A DNA stretch of 38,777 bases, taken from contig JAXHUH010000162.1 in assembly GCA_034211175.1 (NCBI GenBank), positions 1 through 38,777 on the forward strand, read 5' to 3'. Source of the stretch: JAXHUH01 sp034211175 (lineage in GTDB: Bacteria > Actinomycetota > Acidimicrobiia > Acidimicrobiales > CAIXPF01). Shown here piece by piece: positions 30,790-38,777 of this stretch. A program made the translations under genes and the position numbers. The first letter of the stretch is position 1; every line of letters begins with the position of its first letter. Under the pieces are notes generated by a model. That model saw only the letters and a list, made by a program, of their open reading frames with translations, ran no database searches and was not told the DNA's origin.

Positions 30790-31806
30790 ATGTCGCTCGC
30801 ATCTGACAGTCGGGACGGCGCGGTGAGCGAGTCCGGTGAGGGCACCGCCCGGAAGGCCACCCGGTTCGCACAGAACTTCGAGGCCATCCTCGAGAACTGC
30901 AGCCGTGTCATCATGGGCAAGCCGGCGGCCATCCGCATGGCGCTCACGTGCCTGTTCTCCGAGGGGCACCTCCTCATCGAGGACGTGCCCGGCGTCGGCA
31001 AGACGTCGCTGGCCAAGGCGATCGCCCAGTCGATCGACGGGAGCTGGCAGCGGATCCAGTTCACGCCCGACCTCCTGCCCAGCGACGTCACCGGCGTCCA
31101 GATCTGGAACCAGGAGAGCAACGAGTTCGAGTTCCACCCCGGCGGCGTGTTCGCCAACGTGGTGATCGGCGACGAGATCAACCGTGCGTCGCCGAAGACC
31201 CAGTCGGCGCTCCTCGAGGTGATGGAGGAGCACCAGGTCACGATCGACTCGACCCCGTACCTGGTGCCCCGGCCGTTCATCGTGATCGCCACCCAGAACC
31301 CGGTGGAGCACGACGGCACGTACAACCTGCCGGAGGCCCAGCTCGACCGCTTCGCCATGCGCATGGCGCTCGGCTACCCCGACATCGAGGCCGAGATGTC
31401 GATCATCGGCAACGATGCCGGCGGCACGAACATCGACGACATCGGCCCGGTCGCCACCGCGGCCGAGGTCCGTCGGATGATCGCGCTCACCGACAAGATC
31501 TACATCTCGCCGAAGCTGCAGCACTACATGGTGAGCATCTCGGCCGCGACCCGCTCGCTGCCCGAGCTGCGCCTCGGCGTCAGCCCCCGTGGCACGGTGG
31601 CGCTGGCCCGCACGGCCCGCGCCTACGCGGCGGCCAACGGCCGCTCGTTCGTCACGGCCGACGACGTGAAGGACCTCGCGCCGCTCGTGCTGGCGCACCG
31701 CATGATCCTCTCGCCCGAGGCGGAGCTGCAGGGCCACCGGGCGGTCGACCTGCTCGCCCGGGTCATGGCATCGGTGCCGGTTCCCCAGGAACGCGCCGAG
31801 GTCTGA
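30790..31806 (+). CDS. MoxR-family AAA+ ATPase
   Basis: The 338-residue cytoplasmic ATPase has Walker A in EDVPGVGKTSLAKA (Lys71, Thr72), Walker B in VVIGDEINRASPKTQSALLEVMEE (Asp128, Glu129), sensor region IATQNPVEHDGTYNLPEAQLDRF, and the C-terminal lid. MoxR proteins act as chaperone-like ATPases that mature or activate partner complexes; they are typically encoded with a DUF58 protein and a transglutaminase-like membrane protein, exactly as here. ATG 30790 is preceded by GGGAG. It heads the operon. Confidence 0.95.
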   Translation: MSLASDSRDGAVSESGEGTARKATRFAQNFEAILENCSRVIMGKPAAIRMALTCLFSEGHLLIEDVPGVGKTSLAKAIAQSIDGSWQRIQFTPDLLPSDVTGVQIWNQESNEFEFHPGGVFANVVIGDEINRASPKTQSALLEVMEEHQVTIDSTPYLVPRPFIVIATQNPVEHDGTYNLPEAQLDRFAMRMALGYPDIEAEMSIIGNDAGGTNIDDIGPVATAAEVRRMIALTDKIYISPKLQHYMVSISAATRSLPELRLGVSPRGTVALARTARAYAAANGRSFVTADDVKDLAPLVLAHRMILSPEAELQGHRAVDLLARVMASVPVPQERAEV

Positions 31807-31807
31807 C

Positions 31808-32950
31808 GTGCTCACCACTGCCGGGCGGGCGGTCGTCATCCTCGCCGTGGTGCTGCTGATCACCGGTTGGGTCCTGCGCTACGTGGAGCTCGTGGCGCTC
31901 GGTCTGTCGATGATCGCGCTCCTGGTGATCGCCGCCCTCTGGATGCTCAGCCGCCCCCGCATCACCTCCGAGCGCGAGGTGCGGCCCAACCGCGTCGTCG
32001 AGGGCAACCCCGCCACCGGCATCCTCACGGTCACCAACAAGGCCCGCCGCCGCAGCCCGGCGATGGTCGCCCTCGAGCGCTTCGGCGAGAGCTCGGTGCC
32101 GGTCGCGGTGCCCAGCCTGGACGCAGGCGCAACCCACACGCGGCCGTACCGCCTGCCGACCGATCGGCGGGGCGTGTTCGAGGTCGGGCCCCTGGTCGTG
32201 AGCCGGTCCGACCCGTTCGGCCTCATGCAGATCGGCCAGGACCAGCGCACCGTCGAGACCCTGTGGGTCCACCCGGCGACCCACGACATGACGCCGTTCC
32301 CCAGCGGCCGGGCGCGTGACCTCGAGGGCCCGACCTCCGGCGAGGCACCCCAGGGCGGCATCGCCTTCCACACGCTGCGCGAGTACGTGCGCGGCGACGA
32401 CCTCCGCCTGATCCACTGGCGGTCGTCGGCCAAGAGCGGCAAGCTCATGGTCCGCCACAACGTCGACACGAACCTGCCGCGCTCGCTCGTCGTCCTCGAC
32501 ACGCAGGAGAGCCTGTACGGCGAGGAGTCGTTCGAGGAGGCCGTGCGGGTCGCGGCGTCGATCGTGACCGCGTCGACGATGAACAACTTCCCGGTGCGGA
32601 TCCGCACCACGTGCGGCCTGGCCATGGGTGCCGACCGCGGGGTCCGCCCCGACGCCATCCTCGACCAGCTCAGCTCGCTGCGGCCCAGTCCGGAAGCGAG
32701 CCTGCGGGCGATCACCCGACAGGTCGCGAGCGAGCGGGGCGGGTTCTCCCTGGCGGTGCTGACCGGCCAGGCCTCGGCCACCGAGCTCGCCGCCGTGGGC
32801 CCGATGCGCGCCCGCTTCGACACCGTGACCATCGGCCGCCTCGGCGTGAGCGGACGGGGCACCGTGCACGAGCTGCCCGGCGCCGTGCTGATCAACGCCG
32901 AGACCAGCGTCGACTTCGCGCTCGCCTGGAACCGGCGAGTCCGGCGCTGA
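31808..32950 (+). CDS. DUF58 membrane protein of the MoxR system
   Basis: The 380-residue protein has two adjacent N-terminal helices (about 7-23 and 27-46), then a beta-rich part and the DUF58 signature LREYVRGDDLRLIHWRSSAK (about 197-216), continuing into a von Willebrand A-like fold (LVVLDTQESL). VWA-like proteins pair with MoxR ATPases. Start GTG 31808 is one base after the moxR stop region, so the two are tightly coupled. Probable partner of MoxR at the membrane. Confidence 0.93.
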   Translation: MLTTAGRAVVILAVVLLITGWVLRYVELVALGLSMIALLVIAALWMLSRPRITSEREVRPNRVVEGNPATGILTVTNKARRRSPAMVALERFGESSVPVAVPSLDAGATHTRPYRLPTDRRGVFEVGPLVVSRSDPFGLMQIGQDQRTVETLWVHPATHDMTPFPSGRARDLEGPTSGEAPQGGIAFHTLREYVRGDDLRLIHWRSSAKSGKLMVRHNVDTNLPRSLVVLDTQESLYGEESFEEAVRVAASIVTASTMNNFPVRIRTTCGLAMGADRGVRPDAILDQLSSLRPSPEASLRAITRQVASERGGFSLAVLTGQASATELAAVGPMRARFDTVTIGRLGVSGRGTVHELPGAVLINAETSVDFALAWNRRVRR

Positions 32951-32975
32951 GCACGGCGAACGGCGGACGCATCCG

Positions 32976-33047
32976 ATGAACGACGACACCCCAGCGGTCC
33001 CGGCGGACGGGGCCCGAGACGCAACGAGGAGGACGGGAGGCGGATGA
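32976..33047 (+). CDS. Possible 23-residue coupling ORF before the TgpA-like gene
   Basis: An ATG at 32976 opens a 24-codon frame (MNDDTPAVPADGARDATRRT...) whose stop overlaps the start of the next gene (ATGA). There is no strong ribosome site. It may be a leader peptide that couples translation across the 93-base gap, or chance. Confidence 0.2.
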   Translation: MNDDTPAVPADGARDATRRTGGG

Positions 33048-35350
33048 GACGGCTCCTCTTCGTCGAGCTCGCGGCCGTGGCCTTCATGGCCATCACCGCC
33101 GCGCTCGGCTACCAGCGCATCTTCGTCGGGGGTTCGTTCCTCTGGCCGGTCGCGGGCGCGGCCATCGCCGCGGTCGGCATCGTCGCGCTGACCTCGCTGC
33201 GACGCTTCGGCCTCACCGCGTCTCTGCTCTTGTCCGTCGTGGGCCTGGTCATCTGGACGTCCTACGCGGTGCTGGGCGACACGATGCCCAACGGCATCCC
33301 GACGCTGACCACGCTGGAGGAGCTGGCCCGGGGCGTGACCGGCGGGTGGGCCGACCTGCTCACCATCACGCTGCCGGCCCGTGCCGAGCCCCGCCTGCTG
33401 GTGGTGGCCGTCTCGTCGACGTGGCTCGCCGCGGCCGTCGGGGCCGAGGCCGCCACCCGTTCGCGCTCGATCGTCCTGCCCGTCATCCCGTCGATCGTGG
33501 CCTACGGCGTCACGCTGCTGATCGGCTCGTCGGAGCCCCGGGCGAGCTGGGTCCTGACCGCGGCGTTCGCCGCGCTGGTGCTGCTGTGCCTGCTGCTGCA
33601 CACCAACCGCCGTCTCGGCGACGACGTCGCCGCGGCCGAGCGGCCGTCGAGCAACGAGCCGTCGGTCGACGTCTCGGTCGACCGGCGCATCCTGGCCGGC
33701 CTGCCGGTCATCGCGGTGGCGGTGCTGTGCGCCGCGGCTGCGGCGTCGGCCCTGCCGATGGCCGACGAGGAGGACGACTTCGACCCGCGCACCCTGCGCG
33801 AGATCGAGGTCGACGAGCGCGTGGCGGTGAGCCCGCTGTCGTCGCTCAAGGCCGACCTGACCCTCGATCCGCCCGAGACGCTGTTCCGCCTGGAGACGGC
33901 CGGCCTCAGCGACGCCCTGCAGATCCCCCGGATCCGCCTCGTCGTGCTCGACGCCTACGACGGCGCGACGTGGACGAGCACCGCCGAGTACACCTCGGTC
34001 GGTGAGGTCCTGCCCGAGCCGGCGTTCGAGCGCAACGTCGAGTACCAGCAGGTCCGCCAGCGCTACACGATCGAGGACCTGGACGGGTTCTTCCTGCCGA
34101 CGGCGGGCCAGCCGGTCACCGTCGAGGCCGGCGAGTCCCTCGACGTCCAGTACGACTACGACTCCGGCTCGCTGCTCACCGACGACACCGAGCTCGAGGG
34201 CGTCAGCTACGAGGTCGTCTCCGAGATCGGCGACTTCGACCGCGACGACCTGCGCTTCGCCGGGAAGGTGAGCGACGGTGACCTCGAGCCGTACGTGGAG
34301 ACACCCGACGGCGTGCCGGCGGAGATCACCCAGCTCGCCCGGACCGTGACCGAGCCCGGCCTGTCGCCCTACGAGCAGCTGGTGCTGCTCGAGGGCTACG
34401 TGCGGGACCGCCACGGCTACAACGAGACGATCGAGCCCGGCCACTCGCTCGGCGCCCTCGCCGAGTTCCTCGACGAGCGGCGCCTCGGTTACGCCGAGCA
34501 GTTCGCGTCGTCGTTCGCGCTGATGGCCCGCGAGCTCGGGTTCTCGACCCGCCTCGTGTTCGGCTACCTCGCCCTCGAGATCGGCGAGGAGGGCTCGGCC
34601 GACGCCAGCCCGCTGGAAGAGATCACGACCCGCCAGGCCCACGTGTGGCCCGAGGTGTACCTCGACGGCTTCGGCTGGGTCGACTTCGAGCCGACCCCGC
34701 AGCGGGTCCAGGCCGACCCGCCGGAGGAGCCGCCGGTGACCACGGTGCCGCCGGGCGTCGGCGACGGCGACGGCGGCGAAGGCCCCACGCCGGGCGGTCC
34801 GGAGGTCGACGTGCCGGTCGAGGACCGGGCGGCGCCGCTCGACGGGCGCATCCTCGTGTTCCTCGGCCTCGTGCTCCTGCTGGCGCTCCTGGTCGCCGCG
34901 CTGATCCTGGCCAAGTGGCTGCGGCGCCGCTCCTGGGCGCGACGGGCGGTGACGCCGAGCCAGCACATCCTCGCCCACTGGGCGATCGTGCGCGACCGCC
35001 TCCTGGAGGTCGGCCTGGCCGCGGCGCCGTCGATGACGCCGAAGGAGGTCGCGGGTTCCGCGGCCGACGGGTTGGCCGAGGACGCGTCCGCGGCCCTGGC
35101 GGCCATGGTCCCGCTGGTCGACGTCGCGGTGTGTGCGCCGACCGAGCCCCGCGAGGAGCGGGCCGAGGAGATGGCGGCCCTGGCGGCGCAGTTCGAGGCC
35201 GGCCTGTGGGTCGACCGGTCGATCTGGCAGCGGGTCCGGGCGACGCTCAACCCCCGCCCGCTCATCGGGGCCGCCTCGACGGCGACGCAGCGCCCGCCCG
35301 AGAGCCCGTCGGTCTCGGCGTTCGGCAGCGGCATCCCCCGCCCGTCCTGA
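33044..35350 (+). CDS. TgpA-like transglutaminase-fold membrane protein, catalytic Cys absent
   Basis: The 768-residue protein has a block of N-terminal helices (about 4-235), an extracellular transglutaminase-like domain (about 425-555), a Pro/Gly/Asp linker, one helix (about 602-625) and a cytoplasmic tail with a DUF4129-like helical region. The catalytic block of relatives, GYCEQFAS, reads GYAEQFAS here, with Ala484 (codon GCC at 34493-34495) in place of Cys. His533 (AHVWPEVYL) remains; the Asp of FDPT is Glu549 (FEPT). It is therefore probably not a protease or crosslinker by the Cys mechanism. It completes the moxR-DUF58 operon; GGGAGG precedes ATG 33044. Confidence 0.88.
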   Translation: MRRLLFVELAAVAFMAITAALGYQRIFVGGSFLWPVAGAAIAAVGIVALTSLRRFGLTASLLLSVVGLVIWTSYAVLGDTMPNGIPTLTTLEELARGVTGGWADLLTITLPARAEPRLLVVAVSSTWLAAAVGAEAATRSRSIVLPVIPSIVAYGVTLLIGSSEPRASWVLTAAFAALVLLCLLLHTNRRLGDDVAAAERPSSNEPSVDVSVDRRILAGLPVIAVAVLCAAAAASALPMADEEDDFDPRTLREIEVDERVAVSPLSSLKADLTLDPPETLFRLETAGLSDALQIPRIRLVVLDAYDGATWTSTAEYTSVGEVLPEPAFERNVEYQQVRQRYTIEDLDGFFLPTAGQPVTVEAGESLDVQYDYDSGSLLTDDTELEGVSYEVVSEIGDFDRDDLRFAGKVSDGDLEPYVETPDGVPAEITQLARTVTEPGLSPYEQLVLLEGYVRDRHGYNETIEPGHSLGALAEFLDERRLGYAEQFASSFALMARELGFSTRLVFGYLALEIGEEGSADASPLEEITTRQAHVWPEVYLDGFGWVDFEPTPQRVQADPPEEPPVTTVPPGVGDGDGGEGPTPGGPEVDVPVEDRAAPLDGRILVFLGLVLLLALLVAALILAKWLRRRSWARRAVTPSQHILAHWAIVRDRLLEVGLAAAPSMTPKEVAGSAADGLAEDASAALAAMVPLVDVAVCAPTEPREERAEEMAALAAQFEAGLWVDRSIWQRVRATLNPRPLIGAASTATQRPPESPSVSAFGSGIPRPS

Positions 35351-35403
35351 CCGCGGCGCCTTTTCGGGCGCCGATCGGTCGTCTCGATACTGCGTCCGTG
35401 ATC

Positions 35404-35433
35404 GGGCCGGGCCGCCGTCAGGCGGCCCGGCCC
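35404..35433 (+). terminator. Strong hairpin after the moxR operon
   Basis: GGGCCGGGCCGCC and GGCGGCCCGGCCC pair perfectly (13 bp) over GTCA, 53 bases after the last stop. No T-run. Confidence 0.7.
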
Positions 35434-35471
35434 GCTCGCGCTCTGCGAACCCGGGTGCGGGTCTTCGATCT

Positions 35472-35730
35472 GGGTTGCAGGTCGGGCGATGCCGGCCGCT
35501 CGGGACCCCGGGCCCGGGTCTCGACCTGGGTTCCCGGTCGGGCATTGTCGGCCGGCGGGCGGACCCGGTACACCCGTCCTGATCTGGGTTCCCGGTCGGG
35601 CACTGCCGGCCATCAGAGGGACCCGGTACGCCCATCTCGATCCGGGTTCCCGGTCGGGTACTGCCGGCCGGCGGGCGGACCCGGTACACCCGTCCTGATC
35701 CGGGTTCCCGGTCGGGTACTGCCGGCCGCT
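35472..35730. repeat. 58-bp tandem repeat array, about 4.5 copies
   Basis: Units start with GGGTT at 35472, 35528, 35586, 35644 and 35702 (steps 56, 58, 58, 58). Each has a conserved first half (GGGTTCCCGGTCGGG then a few variable bases and CGGCC) and a more variable second half (for example ACCCGGTACACCCGTCC). GGTCGG pairs with CCGGCC or TCGGCC in every copy. A step of 58 is not a multiple of three, so it is not coding. It lies between convergent operons, flanked by hairpins at 35404 and 35924. Confidence 0.85.
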
Positions 35731-35923
35731 CGGGGAACCCAGAGCTGCTGCGATGTCGTGTGCGGCCGGCGGCGGGTCGCAAGCACAGCTCGTGAGCCAC
35801 CGGGTGCCCGGTCGCTGCGCGCCAGGTGGGCCACAGAGGCGCCGGACCGGCGCCGTACCGGTCGAGGCGCGACCATCACCGAGAGGAGGAGCCCACTGGC
35901 GGTCGCCGGCGCCCGGACGCGCA
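35731..35923. other. Gene-free DNA between the repeat array and the PKD terminator
   Basis: Nothing recognisable. No gene, no clear promoter; composition is similar to its surroundings. Confidence 0.4.
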
Positions 35924-35950
35924 ACGGCCCCGGCACGAGGCCGGGGCCGT
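35924..35950 (-). terminator. Strong hairpin after the PKD-repeat gene
   Basis: ACGGCCCCGGC and GCCGGGGCCGT pair perfectly (11 bp) over a 5-base loop, 21 bases past the stop of the leftward gene. Confidence 0.7.
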
Positions 35951-35971
35951 CGAGTGGGTGGGCTGGTGACG

Positions 35972-38777
35972 TCAGCCCAGGGTCAGCACGACCGTGTACG
36001 GCACCCAGGGGCTGGTTTGGCCATCCGTCGTGACGACACGACTGCGAACCGTCCGTTCACCCGGGAACCCGAGCGCTTGCGTCGGATACGCCTGGCCTGG
36101 AGCGACCTGGACGTTCCCGAGATCGAAGGGCAGGAGCTCCCACTCGACGTACGCGATGTTCGGCGAGGTCGAGTTGTTGACCAGCAGCACCTCGGTGCCG
36201 ATCGGCACCGGTGAGCCCTGGGGGATGACGGTTCCGTCTGCGAGCTGCACCTCCGGCTGGGAGACCGGTGGCTCGGGCGCGTCCTGGATCTGGATGTTGC
36301 GGGTGACCGGCTGGGAGGCGCCCCAGTCGTTCTCCGCGACGAGCGTCACCTGGTAGTTGCCCGGGGTGTTGAAGGTGTGGACCGGGCTCTGCTCGATCAC
36401 CTCGGGGGTGTTGTCCCCGAAGTTCCACCGCCAACGGATCGGTGCACCGGTCGACGTGTCGGTGAACTGCACGGGCTCACCGACCGCCGCCTGCCCCGGG
36501 GCCTCGAAGCGGGCCACCGGCGGCTCGGCCGTCACGACCGTGATCCGGCGCTGGGCCGGGGCGCTCGGTCCGGCGTCGTTGCTGGCCGTGTGGGCGACGA
36601 CGATCTCGGTCGCGCCGCTCACCACGACGTCCCTGACCTCGGCACCGTCGAACGTGCGACCGTTGATCGTCCAGGTGTAGTCGTCGATGCCGCCGCCGGT
36701 GGCCGTCGACCGGAAGGTCACGGGCCGGTTGGCGATGATCTGGTCCTGGCTCAGCACGCCGTCCCCGACGATCTCGAAGCTCGCCACGGGGGGCTCGGCC
36801 GGTGCCTGGACGCTGACCTGCCTCGTCGCCCGCGAGCAGTTCTGGGCGTCGTCCGCCCAGCACACCTCCATGGAGACCGGGAACTCACCCGGCCCCTCGA
36901 AGCGGTAGGTGATCGTCCGCGCGCCGGGCTGGTCCGGGAGTCGCTGCCCGGTGGGGAACGTCCACTGCGGCGTGCCCACCTGCCCGGGTGTGGTGTCGCG
37001 GAAGGTGATCGGCTGGCCGGCCACGAGCGGGCCCGCCGTCTCGACCACGAACGCCGCCTCCGGCGGGTCGCGCAGCTCCGGGGTCACCCGCACGACGCGG
37101 GTGCTGCTGGACTCGCCGGACGGGTTCCGGACGGTGAGGGTGACCTCGTAGTCGTTGCCCGACTCGAACACGTGGACCGGGTTGGCGCCCCGGGCCGTGC
37201 CGCCGTCACCGAACTGCCAGCGGTACCGGTTGATGTCACCCTCGGAGGTGCTGGTGAACTGCACCTCCTGGCCGGCGCGGGGCTCACCGGGGCGGAACTG
37301 GAAGTTCGCCTCGGGTGCGCGGCCGCCCTCGACGCGGACGTTGCGGCGCTGGGGGTCGGTCTCGCCGTTCTCGTCGGTCACGACCAACCGGACGGAGTAG
37401 ACGCCCGGCTCGTCGAAGACGTGGGTCGGGTTCGGGTCCGACGACGTGCCGCCGTCGTCGAAGTCCCACTGCCACGACACGATGGCGCCGCTCGAGCGGT
37501 CGGTGAACTGCACCTCCTGGCCGACGTCGGCCCGCCGCGGGTTGCGCTCGAAGTCGGCCTCCAGGGGCGGCAGCACCTTCGGGGTCACCGTGACGACGAT
37601 GTCGGTGTCGTCGACGCCGGCCTCGTTCTCGACCTCGACGTTGACGACGTAGTCGCCGATCTCGTCCCACGTCTTCGAGACGCTGGCGCCGTTCGCCGCC
37701 GTGTCGTCGCCGAAGTCCCACTCGATGCGGGTCGGGTTGTTGGTCGTGATCGCGTTGAGGCCGAGCGGGCGTCCGACCTCGACCGTGTCGTCACCGCTGA
37801 TCTCCACCGTCGGTGGGTCGATCGCCGGTTCCACGGTCACGACGACGGAGGCGGTGTCGTCGCCCGCGTCGTTGCTCACGATCAGCTCGACCTCGTAGTC
37901 CTCGGCCTGCGACCACTGGTGGGAGATGGTGGCGCCGGGCGCGGCCCGTCGCTGCGTGCCGTCACCGAAGCGCCAGATGACGTCGGTGGGGTTGCCGGAC
38001 GAGGCGTCGGTCAGCCGCACGTCCTCGCCGGTCTTGAGCGTGGTCCGGTCGATCTCGATCTCGGCGACCGGCGGCTCGATGCGATCGACGACGATGATCT
38101 GCACCTGGGCGGTGTCCTGGCCCTCGTCGTTGGACGCGGTGAGCACGATCGTCTTGGGGCCGGGCTCGGACCAGGTGTGCGAGACCTGGGGGCCGGCGCC
38201 GGTGGTGCCGTCGCCGAAGTCCCACGACCACGCGGTCGGGTCGTTGGTCGACCGGTCGGTGAAGCGGACCGGGTCGCCCACCCTGGGCGAGCGGGTCGAG
38301 AAGGTGAAGTCGGCCGTCGGCGGCTGGGCCACGTCCGGATCGGTGACCGTGACCAGCGTCGAGATCTCGTCGCTCACCGAGCCGTTTGACACGGTGAGCG
38401 TCACCGGCCACTGGCCGGGGGTGTCCCAGGCATGGGTCACGTCCGGGCCCTGGGCGGTGCCGTCGCCGAAGTTCCACGTCCACGAGGTGGGCGCACCGGC
38501 CGAGGTGTCGACGAACCGGACCGTCTGGCCGACGACGTAGGGGCCGTCCGGGGAGTACTGGAAGTTGGCGTCGACGTCGATGTCCGTCTCCTCGAGGACC
38601 TCGCCGCCTGTGTCTTCCTCGCTGCGCGGGGGCGGCGGGGTCGGTGAGTCGGGCGTGCCGTCGCCCGTGCCCTCGCCGGAGCCGTCGTCGCCGTCGCCCT
38701 CGTCGTCGGGGAGCTCGCCCTCCTCGAGGTCCTCGGGGTTGTCGCCGTCGCCGTTGTCGGGGCGATCGACCGAGGAG
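35972..38777 (-). CDS. Large PKD-repeat surface protein (5' end outside window)
   Basis: The frame is open from the right edge to a stop at 35972, at least 934 residues with the N-terminus missing. It begins with an Asp/Gly/Glu-rich linker and a PPPPR stretch (first about 80 residues), then nine or ten beta-sandwich repeats of about 75-90 residues. Typical units contain SWTWNFGDGT, AWSWDFGDGTT, RWRWNFGDNTP followed by HTF or HTW and a closing LTVSN strand, the PKD pattern. Repeats seven, eight and ten are degenerate; repeat seven has two cysteines (VCWADDAQNC). PKD domains mediate extracellular contacts. A secretion signal would lie beyond the window. Confidence 0.88.
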   Translation of the reverse strand, partial: SSVDRPDNGDGDNPEDLEEGELPDDEGDGDDGSGEGTGDGTPDSPTPPPPRSEEDTGGEVLEETDIDVDANFQYSPDGPYVVGQTVRFVDTSAGAPTSWTWNFGDGTAQGPDVTHAWDTPGQWPVTLTVSNGSVSDEISTLVTVTDPDVAQPPTADFTFSTRSPRVGDPVRFTDRSTNDPTAWSWDFGDGTTGAGPQVSHTWSEPGPKTIVLTASNDEGQDTAQVQIIVVDRIEPPVAEIEIDRTTLKTGEDVRLTDASSGNPTDVIWRFGDGTQRRAAPGATISHQWSQAEDYEVELIVSNDAGDDTASVVVTVEPAIDPPTVEISGDDTVEVGRPLGLNAITTNNPTRIEWDFGDDTAANGASVSKTWDEIGDYVVNVEVENEAGVDDTDIVVTVTPKVLPPLEADFERNPRRADVGQEVQFTDRSSGAIVSWQWDFDDGGTSSDPNPTHVFDEPGVYSVRLVVTDENGETDPQRRNVRVEGGRAPEANFQFRPGEPRAGQEVQFTSTSEGDINRYRWQFGDGGTARGANPVHVFESGNDYEVTLTVRNPSGESSSTRVVRVTPELRDPPEAAFVVETAGPLVAGQPITFRDTTPGQVGTPQWTFPTGQRLPDQPGARTITYRFEGPGEFPVSMEVCWADDAQNCSRATRQVSVQAPAEPPVASFEIVGDGVLSQDQIIANRPVTFRSTATGGGIDDYTWTINGRTFDGAEVRDVVVSGATEIVVAHTASNDAGPSAPAQRRITVVTAEPPVARFEAPGQAAVGEPVQFTDTSTGAPIRWRWNFGDNTPEVIEQSPVHTFNTPGNYQVTLVAENDWGASQPVTRNIQIQDAPEPPVSQPEVQLADGTVIPQGSPVPIGTEVLLVNNSTSPNIAYVEWELLPFDLGNVQVAPGQAYPTQALGFPGERTVRSRVVTTDGQTSPWVPYTVVLTLG

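Noticed and set aside
32943..33047. A separate gene between DUF58 and the TgpA-like protein
   Set aside because: Only a 23-codon frame without ribosome site; listed at low confidence as a possible coupling ORF.
35472..35730. CRISPR array: about 28 conserved bases alternating with about 30 less conserved bases
   Set aside because: The would-be spacers are themselves similar (second and fourth nearly identical), there are no cas genes in view, and the pattern fits diverging tandem repeats.
31763..35800. 1345-codon minus-strand frame opposite DUF58 and the TgpA-like gene
   Set aside because: Shadow of the real genes; composition is typical of a reversed high-GC frame and no motif is found.
36377..38389. 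Plus-strand frame opposite the PKD protein
   Set aside because: Antisense shadow; the minus strand has regular PKD motifs through the whole stretch.
1..38777. tRNA, rRNA, prophage, toxin-antitoxin or defence system
   Set aside because: I saw no tRNA-like cloverleaf, rRNA, integrase, phage structural gene or known defence motif on either strand; the IS tail at the left edge is the only mobile-element sign.

Overview
This is a high-GC window with GTG and TTG starts, tightly overlapping stop/start codons and an actinobacterial bcc-aa3 respiratory set (diheme QcrC, three-helix Rieske, actinobacterial-type CtaF). It reads as an Actinomycetota chromosome. The gene mix (tandem universal stress proteins, DUF1003 next to an MgtE_N/CBS protein, fasciclin lipoprotein, PKD surface proteins, luciferase-like oxidoreductase) would suit Acidimicrobiia, but that placement is inference.

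Layout. 1-400: tail of an ISL3-like transposase and a gene-poor stretch. 404-1204: unknown membrane protein. 1210-5099 (minus): ctaE-qcrC-qcrA-qcrB. 5164-9078 (plus): ctaG-ctaC-ctaD-ctaF. Together these two divergent, overlapping operons encode the menaquinol:cytochrome c reductase and the aa3 oxidase; the shared 64-bp start region carries three GACAGA/TCTGTC half-sites. 9165-14014: a stress protein, a luciferase-like/zinc ADH/SDR operon, and a divergent IclR-type regulator broken by a one-base frameshift. 14149-19731: small zincin, tandem UspA protein, FtsH, MgtE_N/CBS protein, DUF1003 protein. 19838-25326: fasciclin lipoprotein, trans-polyprenyl diphosphate synthase (probably menaquinone side chain), enoyl-CoA hydratase, PadR with a PH-like membrane protein, small PKD-like membrane protein, HlyIII/PAQR protein. 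25662-27797: an isopenicillin-N-synthase-like protein lacking its metal ligands, then two tandem DUF4190-type proteins. 27838-29909 (minus): zinc ADH and Gfo/Idh/MocA oxidoreductase. 29910-30789: gene-free and rich in inverted repeats. 30790-35350: moxR-DUF58-TgpA-like transglutaminase locus whose transglutaminase lacks its catalytic cysteine. 35351-35971: terminators around a 58-bp tandem repeat array. 35972-38777 (minus): a very large PKD-repeat protein running off the window.

Most interesting points: two likely pseudoenzymes (transglutaminase-like and 2OG-oxygenase-like), the 58-bp array whose hairpin stem is kept while its loop varies, the structured gene-free region before moxR with alternative pairings, and the repeated half-sites between the divergent respiratory operons. 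Almost every transcription-unit end carries a perfect GC hairpin without a T-run. All homology statements come from reading motifs by eye; no database search was run.
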